A DNA stretch of 54,310 bases from Mycobacterium tilburgii (lineage in GTDB: Bacteria; Actinomycetota; Actinomycetes; Mycobacteriales; Mycobacteriaceae), in assembly GCF_902168065.1 (NCBI RefSeq), contig NZ_LR655709.1:1-54310 (forward strand), given 5' to 3'. A program made the position numbers and the translations under genes. Each line of letters opens with the position of its first letter. The first letter of the stretch is position 1. Of the stretch, positions 33,006 through 42,141 are shown one piece after another. The notes under the pieces were generated by a model, which did no database searches, was not told the origin of the DNA, and saw nothing but the letters and a program-made list of their open reading frames with translations.

Positions 33006-33101
33006 ACGCGCGCCGGTGCTGCGCGCGTCACTGCCGGGCGAGCATGTGATGGGGGCCACGGCCGAATCGATGCACCGGGCGGCCCGAACGGAAGGACCGT
33101 G

Positions 33102-33339
33102 ATGACCACCGCGCTGACCCCGACGCACCGCGACATTGACCTGTCCGCTCGCTCGTTCCGGGCGAAGTCCATGGCGGAACGCGCTCGCCCGCACCATGCT
33201 CAAGTCGCTGCTGACCGAGGTCTACACCCGCATCCCCGATATCGACACGCCCGAGCCAGACTTCCTGGTCGCCAACTTCATCAACGGCATCAAGCGCCTG
33301 CCCGCCACCTGGACACCGGAGGGGAACACCGACCGATGA
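33102..33339 (+). pseudogene. Cytochrome P450 reduced to its two ends
   Basis: ATG 33102 codes TTALTPTHRDIDLSARSF, a P450 N-terminus, up to about 33175. The next recognisable part is the far C-terminus in another frame: MLKSLLTEVYTRIPDIDTPEPDFL and INGIKRLPATWTPE, ending at TGA 33339. The roughly 330 central residues, including the I helix, ExxR and heme-cysteine loop, are gone. The stop overlaps the next start (ATGA), so the original operon joint to the alcohol dehydrogenase is kept. Confidence 0.78.
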
Positions 33340-34170
33340 AGACGAAAGCCGCGGTGCTGTGGGGGGCACCAGAAGTGGGAAATCGAAGAGGTAGACCCGG
33401 ATGGGCCCAAACACGCCGAGGTCATGGTCCAGCTCGTAGCCACCGGCCTGTGTCATTCCGACGACCCCTGGTCACCGGTGACATGCCGATGTGGATGCCG
33501 GTGGTGGGGGGCGGCCACGAGGGCGCCGGGGTTGTCGTTGAGGTGGGCCCCGGCGTCACCGAGGTGGCCGAGGGCGACTCGGTGGTGCTCAGCTTCATTC
33601 CGGCCTGCGGACGCTGCGTGCCGTGCGCGCGGGATGAGCAACCTGTGTGTCCAAGGCGCGGCGATCGTCGCCGGCCCGCAGCTCGACGGCACCTTCCGTT
33701 TCCACGCCAAAGGCCAGGACCTCAGCCAAATGTGAGTCCTCGGAACATTTTCGGAGTACACCGTGGTGCCCACCTCGTCGGTGATAAAGGTCGACCAGGA
33801 CACCGCGTTGGACACCGCAGCGCTGGTCGGCTGCGGGGTGACTACCGGCTACGGCAGCGCGGTGCATACCGGCGAGGTGCGCGACGGGGATACCGTGGTG
33901 GTGATGGGCGTCGGCGGCATCTGCATGAACGCGGTGCAGGGCGCCCGGATTGCGGGTCCGGCGCAACATTATTGCGCTGGACCCGGTTGAATACAAACGC
34001 ACCGCGTCCGGGCAGTTCGGCGCCACGCACAGCGCCGCGACGGTCGAGAAAGCCAGGCGCTACCCTGACCCGCGGCGCGGATGCCCGACGTCTGCATGGT
34101 GACCTCCTCGTCGGGCTTCGAAGACATGCACGACGGGGCTCAACCTGCGCGGCCTCATCCGTTTCTGACC
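33336..34170 (+). pseudogene. Zinc-type alcohol dehydrogenase (MDR superfamily), decayed
   Basis: ATG 33336 codes KTKAAVLWGAP; then in other frames WEIEEVDPDGPKHAEVMV, LVATGLCHSDD (zinc-binding Cys, conserved HSD), GGGHEGAGVVVEVGPGVTEV, FIPACGRCVPCARGMSNLC (structural-zinc cysteines), and ALVGCGVTTGYGSAVHTGEVRDGDTVVVMGVGG (Rossmann loop). At least five frame changes and a TGA near 33733 are seen. Pattern fits the class III-like or AdhB group next to P450 and ferredoxin genes. The match fades near 34170. Confidence 0.87.
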
Positions 34171-34194
34171 GTCCCCGCAACCTGGAGGTCAGCA

Positions 34195-35502
34195 ATGCTC
34201 GTCATGGAGAGCCCGCCCACGGCGGGCGAAGCGCAAGTCCTGGCCGGTGCGCGTGAGGTCTTCGCCACCGGCCGCACCCGGTCCGGTGCAGTGGCACCGC
34301 CGGCAACTGCGCGGCATCGAACGGCTGGTCTGCGAGCAGGAGGCCGCCATCGCCGACGCGCTGGCGGGGCGGACCTCGGCCGCACACCCGCGGAAACGTC
34401 GCTGGGCGACATCGTCTCGACCCGCGCCGAAGCGGTCTACGCGCTGCGTCAACCTCCAGAAATGGGTTTGGCGCTGGCGCGTCTAGCTGCCACTGGCGCA
34501 GCTACCCGGCCGCGGCTGGGTGCAATACGAACCGCTCGGCGTCGTGCTGATCATCGGGCGTGGAACTATCCGTTCTACCTGTGCCTGGGCACCACTGGTG
34601 GCGGCCGTGGCCGCGGCAACTGCGTCGTCGTCAAACCATCGAAGTTCGCCCCGGAATCCTCGGCGCTGCTCGCCCGGCTGCTGCCGAAATACCTTGACCC
34701 CGAGGCTATCCGGGTGGTGGAGGGTGACGCGTCGGTGACCCGGGAGTTGCTCGCCCGGGCTTCGACCACGCGTTGTTCACCGGCGGCACCGAGGCCGGCC
34801 GCAAGGTGATGGCCGCCGCCGCCCCGACCTTGACACGTCACGCTCGAGCTCGGCGGCAAGAGCTCGGTCATCGTAACCGCCGACGTGGACATTGACGTGA
34901 CCGCGCGGCGGATCGCCTGGATGAAACTGCTCAACTCCGTACAGACCTGCATCGCACCGGATTACGTGCTGGCCGACCACACGATCGCCGGGCAACTGGT
35001 GGACGGATCGGCCGGATACCTGCGCCAGTTCCGGTCGTCGGAGGCCACCTCGGACGTCCGCATCGTCAACGTACGCAAGTTCGACCGGCTGGCCGCGCTG
35101 CGCATCGAACCGGTGATGGCCGAGGAGATCTTCGGGCCGATCCTGCCGGTGTTGGTCGTCGAATCGCTCGACGCCGCCGTTGCCTTCGTCAACGGCAGAC
35201 CAAAGCCGCTGGCTGTGTACGTCTTTACCGCGTCGTCCCGGCTCGGCCGCGACCTGGTGGATCGGATGCCGTCCGGGGGCTCGGTGATCAACCACGTGGC
35301 GATGCACTGCCCGACGCCGCAGCTTCCGTTCGGCGGCGTCGGTGCCAGCGGGATCGGCGCCTACCACGGCAGGTGGGGTTTCGAGAAGCTCAGCCACCGT
35401 CGCTCTATGCTGACCAAACCGGCCCGGCCGGATCCCACGTTCATCTATCCGCCGCACAACAAGTGGGCGCTGTCGTTGATGCGGCACTTAATTCTATTCT
35501 AA
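34195..35502 (+). pseudogene. Aldehyde dehydrogenase, decayed
   Basis: ATG 34195 has GGAGGTC upstream. Frames change near 34285, 34375, 34470 and 34765. The parts are LRGIERLVCEQEAAIADALA, LGVVLIIG then WNYPFYLCLG, NCVVVKPSKFAPES, FTGGTEAGRKVM, LELGGKSSVIV and SVQTCIAPDYVL with the catalytic Cys near 34950, typical of ALDH3-like enzymes. From 34885 to TAA 35502 the frame is clean, but after VRKFDRLAALR it jumps to IEPVMAEEIFGPILPVL, lacking about 30 residues usually found there. The N-terminal damage already removes NAD binding. Confidence 0.88.
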
Positions 35503-35569
35503 GGTTCGACTCACGAGTCCGTGCACGACGAGAAAACGACGGCGCGCCTGTCGGTGCTAGGACTTTTTG

Positions 35570-36241
35570 CTACCCGCGCAGGACCGAGATGAATACCCGG
35601 GCGGCTGCTTCGGCCTGTTTCGGATCGCCCGAGATAACGGCCTCGACCAACTTGGTGTGTTGGGCCTCATACGAGGCTTCGTGGCCGACGGGCCGGATCT
35701 CGACGTATCGGCACAGTGTCGGTACCAGCAGATCGTAGAAGTTTAGGTAGACCTCATTGTGGCTGGCCGCAACGATTGCTCGATGCAGTGCCACATCGGC
35801 GGAAATCAGTTCGGCGCGTTCGGCTTCAGTGTCCGGGTCGCGGCGCCACAATGCGTTTCGCCGCGCGAGTATGGCCCTTAACTCCGCGATGTCGGTCGCG
35901 TCGCGTCGCTGCGCCGCCAGTGCTGTGGCGGTGACTTCCAACGCCTCGCGCAGCTCCAGCACGTCACGTTCGCGGGCCGCCGCGAAGTATTCGGCGAGCG
36001 CGCCGCCGTGCTCGTCGTTGCTTAGCACGTAGGTGCCCGACCCTTGGCGCCGTTCCAGCATTCCGGCGTGCACTAGCGCCTGCACCGCTTCGCGCACGGT
36101 GTGACGCGATGCCCCGGTCATTTCGCACAGCTTCGGTTCGGTCGCGATACGCTCACCGACCTGCCAGCGTCCGGATGTGATTTCGTCGCGCAGCTGGTCG
36201 CTGACCTGCGCGGCGAGCGTCTGGCGTCGAACGGTTTGCAC
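35570..36241 (-). CDS. GntR-family regulator, FadR/FCD subgroup
   Basis: Intact, 223 residues from GTG 36241; ATG 36277 or 36280 would add 12-13 residues and start inside the operator palindrome. The winged-helix part has QVSDQLRDEITSGRWQVGERIATEPKLCEMTGASRHTVREAVQALVHAGMLERRQGSGTYV in segments. The all-helical FCD ligand domain follows (LELREALEVTATALAAQRRD, then SADVALHRAIVAASHNEVYLNFYD, then HTKLVEAVISGD), with the Asp/His residues that bind metal or a small organic acid. It is divergent from the transporter and probably represses it. Confidence 0.92.
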   Translation of the reverse strand: MQTVRRQTLAAQVSDQLRDEITSGRWQVGERIATEPKLCEMTGASRHTVREAVQALVHAGMLERRQGSGTYVLSNDEHGGALAEYFAAARERDVLELREALEVTATALAAQRRDATDIAELRAILARRNALWRRDPDTEAERAELISADVALHRAIVAASHNEVYLNFYDLLVPTLCRYVEIRPVGHEASYEAQHTKLVEAVISGDPKQAEAAARVFISVLRG

Positions 36242-36270
36242 ACCCTGATGGTAGCCGGTTTGACTAATAC

Positions 36271-36293
36271 ATCGCATCATCCAATGATTCGAT
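36271..36293. promoter_or_regulatory. Imperfect palindrome, candidate GntR operator
   Basis: ATCGCATCAT-CCA-ATGATTCGAT: arms of 10 bp match at 9 positions. It lies in the 73-bp gap between the divergent regulator and transporter, 22 bp before the transporter start, so a bound repressor could block both promoters. The palindrome is seen; the role is inferred from FCD-GntR practice. Confidence 0.6.
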
Positions 36294-36314
36294 GAATACT
36301 TCCCGAGGATCGGA

Positions 36315-37547
36315 ATGATGTCTGCGATGGTAGATGCCCAGGTCAAGCCCTTTGCTGGGCGTTCGCCGCTTGCCGGGCGGGTCACGGTGTTGCTGGCGAT
36401 CGTGTTATTCTCGCTGGCTTTACGTGCCGCGGTGACCTCGCTGACACCCTTGCTATCGAGAGTTTCCGGCGCCCTGGGTTTCGGTAGTGTCGTCGCGGGG
36501 ATCCTCGGGATGCTTCCGACCGCGATGTTCGCGTTGGTCGGATTCATCGGCCTGGCGCTGGGCCGCAGAATCGGGCTCGAGCGCTTGGCCTGGTATGCGG
36601 CCGCCGCGACCGCTGTCGGGACGGCCGCCCGATCGGTGGTCTCGGACGCGGCCAGCCTCTTGGGGTTTATGGCGCTTGCGCTGGCGGGAATGGGGATCGG
36701 CAACATCGTGATCCCACCGTTGATCAAGCGCTACTTCGCCGATCGCGTCGCGTCGATGAGCGCGGTTTACACGTCGTGTATCCAGTTGGGCACCATAGTT
36801 CCGGCTGCCCTTGCGGTGCCCATCGCCGACGCCCGGGGATGGAGGGTATCGCTCGGGGTGTGGGCACTGATCCCGCTCGTCTCGCTGCTGCCATGGGGGA
36901 TGATCAGTTTTCGATCGTGCGCGGCTGACGCCGTGGAGCATCGTGCTGCATCATCGGAAACCGTTGCAGCCGTGTGGCGGTCGCCCGTCACCTGGGCTCT
37001 GACCGTCGTGTTCGCGATGACGTCGTTGAATACCTATGCGTTGTTGACCTGGATCCCTCAGATCATCACCTCGGCCGGTGGCAGTGAGGCGCTCGGTGGT
37101 GCCATGGTTGCGATGTTTTCGATCAGCGGACTGGTCGCGGCGTTTTTCACGCCGGCGTTGTTTGTCAGATTCGCCAACCCCTTTCCCGTCGTAATCGGCT
37201 GCGCGGTGTGCTTCCTGATCGGTTTTGCCGGACTGCTCTGGCTTCCGCTGACCGCGACCCTGCTATGGGTACTGATCGTCGGACTGGGCCAGAGTACGTT
37301 CGCCGGCGCGCTTACGTTGATGAATCTGCGCTGCCGCACCGGGGCGGCAGCGACGGCTCTGTCGGGCTTCGTCCAGGGGGTCGGCTATATGGTCGCCTGC
37401 GCCGGACCGTTGATTTTCGGAGTCCTGCATCAGGTCAGCGGCGGGTGGGGGCCGTCGTTCGGCGTTCTGGTGGTCACCATCGCGGCGCTGCTCATCGGCG
37501 GATATCAGGCCTGCAAGCCCCGGTATCTCGAAGACACCATGCGCTGA
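36315..37547 (+). CDS. MFS transporter, CynX/NimT family
   Basis: Intact, 410 residues. ATG 36315 and 36318 are both possible; GAGGAT at 36305 suits the second slightly better. Twelve or so hydrophobic segments are present, starting VTVLLAIVLFSLALRAAVTS and TPLLSRVSGALGF, typical of cyanate/2-nitroimidazole (CynX/NimT) transporters. Other family features are GRRIGLERL between segments 2 and 3, GMGIGNIVIPPLIKRYFADRVASMSAVYTS, and GQSTFAGALTLMNLRCRTG. The substrate is unknown; a small organic anion or an amphiphilic drug-like compound is possible. Probably controlled by the adjacent GntR protein. Confidence 0.93.
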   Translation: MMSAMVDAQVKPFAGRSPLAGRVTVLLAIVLFSLALRAAVTSLTPLLSRVSGALGFGSVVAGILGMLPTAMFALVGFIGLALGRRIGLERLAWYAAAATAVGTAARSVVSDAASLLGFMALALAGMGIGNIVIPPLIKRYFADRVASMSAVYTSCIQLGTIVPAALAVPIADARGWRVSLGVWALIPLVSLLPWGMISFRSCAADAVEHRAASSETVAAVWRSPVTWALTVVFAMTSLNTYALLTWIPQIITSAGGSEALGGAMVAMFSISGLVAAFFTPALFVRFANPFPVVIGCAVCFLIGFAGLLWLPLTATLLWVLIVGLGQSTFAGALTLMNLRCRTGAAATALSGFVQGVGYMVACAGPLIFGVLHQVSGGWGPSFGVLVVTIAALLIGGYQACKPRYLEDTMR

Positions 37548-37747
37548 TCCCGACCGGTGCTTGTGCTGAGGTTCGACTCACCGGGATCGCAAAGGCTGTG
37601 CGTTTGCCCAGGTGGCGCAATAGCCGCCGGGGTCGCGGTTTGCGCTGGTCGCCGGTGAGGGGCACCCGGAGTAATGCGCCGGGCCGCCGCCGCGGGCGCC
37701 CGGCCGCGGCCCCGAAACAGGCCGCTGAGCCGCGTTAGCGTGGCGGC

Positions 37748-38240
37748 GTGGCGGAGGCGATACCCATCGGGGGACCCTGGGCCGACCGTGCCCGTCGGGT
37801 TGCCGATGTGCTCCGTCACCAGATTCACGCCGCGGCTTATCCGGACGGCCTGCTGTCCGAAAAGCGCTCCGGCGGCCGAATTCAGGGTGTCGCGCAACAC
37901 CATTCGAGAGGCGCTGGGCATTCTCAAACACGAGGGCCTGATCGACCGCGGACCCAAGGTCGGCATGCACGTCGCGCAACGCAAGTACGACCACCGGAGC
38001 GACTCGCTGCTGGGCCTCAACAAGACCTTCAAACACATCGGCGAGGTCCGCAACGAGGTGCGCGCCGCCATGCCGGTGGTCGCGCAGCTGATGGTCGCCC
38101 GCCGGCTGCGACTGGCGCCTGGCGAGTAGGCGGTGTTCATCGAGCGGCTGCGCTACCTGGGCGATCTGCCGCTCAGCCTCGACCTGATCTACCTCACGGG
38201 TGCAAGGCTATCTGGAGCACCGGCTGGCCGACATCACCAC
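37748..38240 (+). pseudogene. Second GntR regulator (HutC/UTRA type), decayed
   Basis: GTG 37748 codes AEAIPIGGPWADRARRVADVLRHQI; after an indel near 37860 the DNA-binding helix AEFRVSRNTIREALGILKHEGLI is in another frame. The UTRA-type ligand part follows (GLNKTFKHIGEVRNEV, ARRLRLAPGE). A TAG at 38127-38129 breaks APGE/AVFIERLRYLGDLPLSLDLIYLT. The last recognisable words, GYLEHRLAD near 38210-38236, are joined in frame to an ABC binding-protein fragment. The 200 bp before it (37548-37747) hold no gene I can name. Confidence 0.82.
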
Positions 38241-38740
38241 CCGCACCGGCATCAAATACGCTGTGTGGTGGCAGTATTACGACACGGGCGCCCCGATCAC
38301 CGCGCAGATGCTGGCCGAGAAGATCGACATCGGCTCGATGGGGGGATTACCCTGTGCTGCTCAACGGCTCCAAGACGCAGGCCAACCCGCTGGCGAAAAA
38401 CCGAGGTCGTCTCCAGCACCGGCTACAACCCCAAGGATGCTCTGAACATGGTGGTGGTCGCGTCCGAGTCGGCGGCGACCACGCTGAACGATCTGGCCTG
38501 GTCCAAGGTCTCCGCGAGTGTCGGCTCGGCGGGCCACGGCACCTTGGTGCGAGTCCTGGACCGGGCTGGGATCCGCGATGTTGACGTGCTGAATCAACAA
38601 CCACAGGTCGGTGCTTCCGCGCTGGAATACGGTCAGGTGCAAGGCCTTTCACAGTTCGTTGCCTGGCCGGGGTTGCTGGTGTTTCAAGGCAAGGCCAAAC
38701 TGCTGTACGACGGCGCCGAGCTGGACCTGCCAGACCGCCC
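38241..38740 (+). pseudogene. ABC transporter substrate-binding protein (NrtA/SsuA/TauA type), decayed fragment
   Basis: WQYYDTGAPITAQMLAEKIDIGSMG (near 38271) is the N-lobe of nitrate/sulfonate/taurine-type binding proteins. Then YPVLLNGSKTQANPLAK, SSTGYNPKDALNMVVVASESAATTLNDLAWSKVSASVGSAGHGTLVRVLDRAGI (in pieces over two or three frames), and LSQFVAWPGLLVFQGKAKLLYDGAELDLP end near 38740. Signal peptide, N-terminus and C-terminal third are missing, as are the permease and ATPase genes. The substrate cannot be told. Confidence 0.8.
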
Positions 38741-39143
38741 TGTTGCTATATCCTGCCCGAACCGAAGGCCCGCTGCCACCCGGCTTCGGCGAAGGTTTCG
38801 GCGATCGCTGGCGTGCCACCGAACAAGGCATCCATAATATGGTCGAGGTGTGAGGCCTCGGCGCGCCCGGGCGTCCTCGAGTCATGGACGTGGATGGTGC
38901 AGAGTACCCTGGAGACGGCACAAACAAACCCCGTTGGCGCTGCGGTCGCGGAGGTCAAGGGCGCATTGGACTCGCCGCGCCCAGCCTACTATCTGGGCGG
39001 CAAAGGCGCCGATGCGGCCTTCGCTATGCGACGGCGACCGCGGCGATCATGCCGGCGGCCGTGAACGCGTCCGGCGAGATCCGGCGAGCCACGCGCACAG
39101 GTGGGCACGACAGGACAGCGGCGCCAGCGCGTAGCACGATGGG
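38741..39143. other. Non-coding remnant stretch, no gene recognised
   Basis: Short open frames only. ARTEGPLPPGFGEGFGDRW near 38757 and NPVGAAVAEVKGALDSPRPAYYLGGKGA near 38930 look like once-coding words. The latter recalls the C-terminal end of some short-chain dehydrogenases, but this is too weak to call. Confidence 0.5.
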
Positions 39144-39165
39144 TTGATGTGGGGAATCTTTATTA

Positions 39166-39368
39166 TTGCTTGCGAACCTTGTCGCCCTGATCGCATTGGC
39201 CGTGCCGGCGCAGGCCGATCCGGGTTCGGATGCGGATGTTCTGGCCGCGTTAAAGAAGGCCGGGATTTCCTATCCGATCCCGAGTGTCGCGATCAATGTC
39301 GGCAAGAGGGAATGCGCACTGGTGGACCAGGCGATGTCCGAGGCCCAGGTCATCAAGACCGTGGCGGA
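39166..39368 (+). pseudogene. DUF732 secreted protein, truncated
   Basis: LVALIALAVPAQADPGSDADVLAALKKAGISYP, then AINVGKRECALVDQAMSEAQVIKTV is a mycobacterial DUF732 protein: a signal peptide cut after AQA, then the small Cys-containing domain. The initiating Met is not clear (TTG 39166 is the first usable codon in frame). After KTVAES at about 39368 the match ends, before the second conserved Cys, and the sequence becomes the 3' part of the oppositely oriented P450. Confidence 0.8.
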
Positions 39369-39374
39369 GAGCCG

Positions 39375-40600
39375 CAGTGTGACGAGGCCGAGTCGTTCCG
39401 GCTGCTCGCTGAGGGACAGATCGGGGAACCGCTCAAACAACGTGCGCAGGGCGATGGCGCCTTCGACTCCTGCCAGCGCCGCGCCCAGGCAGCCGTGCAT
39501 GCCGGAACCGAACGCCAGGTGGTCGCGCGCATTGGGTCTGGTGATGTCGAAGCGGTCGGGATCGGTGAAGACCCGTGGATCGCGGTTGGCGCCGCCCATC
39601 AACAACCCCACCATCGCTCCGCGGCGGATGCGCGTGCCCGCGATCTCGGTGTCCCGGCGCGCGCTGCGCACCAGCATCTGCACGGGACTTTCGAAGCGCA
39701 AAATCTTCTCCACCGCCGCCGGCCACAACCCCGGGTCCTCGCGTAGCAAGGCAACTGGTCAGGATGATTCAGAAGCAAGACAATGCCGTTGCCGATCAAG
39801 TTTACGGTGGTTCGAACCCGGCGCCGACCAAAAGTGCTGCGTTGGCGGCGAATTCCCGCTAGGTTAACTCGCCACCGGCGGCCACGCGACCGAACGGGTC
39901 GTCACAGTCGGTACCGCAATCCAGTAGCGGGGCCAGGCTGTATTCCCAGTCCCGCACCTGCGGAAGCGCATCGGTTGGCAGCCCGAGGATCTCGGCGATG
40001 ACCGCGACGGGCAGTTCGTTCGCGAAGTCGGTAACCAGGTGTCGGGGCGCGGGTTGCCCGCCAAACGGTCGAGCAGGGCCGTCGTGATCTCGGCAACGCG
40101 TGCGCTGAGTCGGTCGATGGCCCGCGGCGTGAAGCTTTGGGCGAACAATCGCTGATACCGGGTGTGATCGGGAGGGTCGGTCATCACCATCGCGGGTCGC
40201 TCCACCGGATTGGGCAAGCCTGGATCCGTGCGGTCCAGCAACGCTGGAAACTGCTGCGGGAAAGGCGCATTCACCAGGTTGGTGACCCCGAATGCGTCAT
40301 CGCGTAACACCGTGCGGCAGACCTGATGGTCAGCGGTCACCCACACGAACGGTCGTCGCACCAGGCGGCCCTGTGCTCTGACGTCTTCGACCAGGCGATA
40401 AACTCGGCGTCGGTCGCCCTCCCTATCAGGAAGCGGGCCAACGGCTGCCCGCAACGGGCCTGCACGGCCAGGAATGCCCGTGGTGCGCCATACCTCACCA
40501 TCCACCGAGCCCAAATGCTCGTCTGCACAGCGATCCCCTTCGCACCCGACGGTAAGTCGTCTGCCCGGAACATATCACCGGTGCGCGTCGGGCGTGACAC
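39375..40600 (-). pseudogene. Cytochrome P450, decayed, 3' end lost
   Basis: From about 40600 (TRTGDMFRADDLP) the minus strand reads VRYGAPRAFLAVQARCGQPLARFL; then, after shifts, WVTADHQVCRTVLRDDAFGVTN, MVMTDPPDHTRYQRLFAQSFTPRAIDRL, LLDRLAGNPRPDT and a short I-helix remnant (AANAALLVGAGS). ILRFESPVQMLVRSARRDTEIAGTRI, GANRDPRVFTDPDRFDITRPNARDHLAFG and the heme loop FGSGMHGCLGAALAG (near 39500) follow cleanly to LVTLR near 39380. The final 15 or so residues are replaced by the antisense of the DUF732 remnant. Several indels and stops occur near 39770-40050. Confidence 0.88.
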
Positions 40601-40676
40601 GGCATCGGCGCTGCCCTGTCGGATCTGTTCAGCCCAGGCTTTTTGATGCTGATGTGGTCTGTGGTGTTGCGGTGAC

Positions 40677-41161
40677 TCAAATCTTGGCGGGCACGTAACT
40701 TGTCAGGCCACCGTCGACGACGAACTCCGCTCCGGTGGCGTATGCCGACTCGTAGCTGACGAGAAACACTACGAAGGTGGAGATCTCCTCGGGCGCGGCG
40801 CCGCGTCGCAGTGGGATGGGCTGCATGAACTCCTGGGTGACGCCCTGGCTCAGCGGGGTGTGTACCAGGCCGGGATGGATTGAATTCACCCGAATGTTAT
40901 ACTCCGCCAATTCGACGGCGGCCGATTTGGTGATGCCCCCAGGCCGAACTTGGCGGCGTCAACGGCACGGTCCCACTGTTCGGGGTCCGCTACGTCCAAA
41001 TGCGCGAAATAAGCTGCATCGCCTAGCTTTTCCGCAATCGCACGACCCTCGTCGTCGAGGATGTCGCCGATCAAGACGCGCGCACCTTCGGCCACCAGGA
41101 CTTACGCATGCGATGCGTCCATGCCGCTGACCAGCGCCACTTTGCTGTCAACTCGTCCCAT
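40677..41161 (-). pseudogene. Short-chain dehydrogenase/reductase, decayed
   Basis: ATG 41161 codes GRVDSKVALVSGMDASHA, then TAA at about 41105. It lacks the usual GGARGMG glycine loop. VLVAEGARVLIGDILDDEG and AYFAHLDVADPEQWDRAVDAA follow; then the text jumps to KFGLG near 40950, which belongs at the catalytic YxxxK region. About 75 residues with the Ser and Tyr are missing. After one shift, EYNIRVNSIHPGLVHTPL and ATGAEFVVDGGLTSYVPAKI run to the stop at 40677. Confidence 0.88.
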
Positions 41162-41214
41162 GGCCGGTTACCGTACACCGAACGGGTACCCTGCAACGCC
41201 ATGGCGGGGACAAG

Positions 41215-42105
41215 ATGAGCGCAGGCCTGTTCGGACTCCTAGACGACGTCGCGGTCCTGGCCAAGATGGCCGCCGCCAGTGGCCGCGCGACCGCGAAGGC
41301 GGCTGGTGTCGTCATCGACGACACCGCCGTCACGCCGCAATACGTGCACGGCATCGCGGCCGACCGCGAATTGCCGATCATCAGGCGCATCGCGCTGGGA
41401 TCGTTTCGCAACAAGCTTGTGGTGATCCTGCCCGCCGCGATGTTGCTGAGCCAGTTCGCTCCCCGGCTGGTCCCCCCGGTTCTGATGCTGGGCGCGGTGT
41501 ACCTGTGCTACGAGGGTACCGAGAAGGTGTGGGTGAGTCTGCGTGGCCAGGTGCACCATCCGGCGTCGGCGGCCGAGGACGACGTGGTGGCCGGCGCCGT
41601 CCGGACCGACCTGGTGCTGTCCGCCGAGATCATGGTGATCGCCCTCAACGAGGTGGCGGATCAGACGTTCTGGCCCCGGCTGGTCGTTCTGATCGTCGTC
41701 GCCGTCCTGCTCACCATCGCGGTCTACGGCGTCGTGGCCGTCATCGTCAAGATGGACGACGTCGGTCTGCATCTCACGTCCACTCCCTCTCGAATCGGAC
41801 GGGGACTCGGTCGCGGGCTGGTCGCGGCGATGCCCAAACTGCTGTCCGCGCTCTCGTTCATCGGGATAGTGGCGATGCTGTGGGTCGGCGGACAGATCTT
41901 GGTCGACGGCGGCGACCGACTCGGTTGGCACACCCCGCGCGGCGCGATTCACCATGCCCAATCACAGGTGAGCGACGCCGTCGACGTCGTCGGTGGCATG
42001 CTGGCCTGGCCGCTCGACGCCGCGGTGTCCACCGTGGTCGGTTTGCTCGTCGGGCTTACCGTTTTGGTGCTCGTCCGGCTGCTGTCATTGGCCCGCGGCC
42101 GCTAG
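41215..42105 (+). CDS. DUF808 (YedI-type) integral membrane protein
   Basis: Intact, 296 residues from ATG 41215. SAGLFGLLDDVAVLAKMAAASG and VVIDDTAVTPQYVHGIAADRELPIIRRIALGSFRNKLVVILPAA are the DUF808 start; YLCYEGTEKV is the conserved middle. Five or more membrane segments lie at residues about 75-95, 155-185, 215-235 and the last 40. Function unknown in all bacteria I know of. It is divergent from the dead SDR and is followed by the MmpL-linked remnants on the other strand. Confidence 0.9.
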   Translation: MSAGLFGLLDDVAVLAKMAAASGRATAKAAGVVIDDTAVTPQYVHGIAADRELPIIRRIALGSFRNKLVVILPAAMLLSQFAPRLVPPVLMLGAVYLCYEGTEKVWVSLRGQVHHPASAAEDDVVAGAVRTDLVLSAEIMVIALNEVADQTFWPRLVVLIVVAVLLTIAVYGVVAVIVKMDDVGLHLTSTPSRIGRGLGRGLVAAMPKLLSALSFIGIVAMLWVGGQILVDGGDRLGWHTPRGAIHHAQSQVSDAVDVVGGMLAWPLDAAVSTVVGLLVGLTVLVLVRLLSLARGR

Positions 42106-42141
42106 GCCCGCTCCCGACCAGATTGCTGTGCTGCGGGCAAG

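Larger units (their letters stand above)
35502..37581. repeat. 13-bp direct repeats flanking the intact GntR-NimT pair
   Basis: AGGTTCGACTCAC occurs at 35502-35514, beginning on the last base of the aldehyde dehydrogenase stop, and again at 37569-37581, 22 bp after the transporter stop. The two copies bracket the only intact genes between 31.1 and 41.2 kb. They could be the footprint of an insertion or recombination, or chance. Confidence 0.5.
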
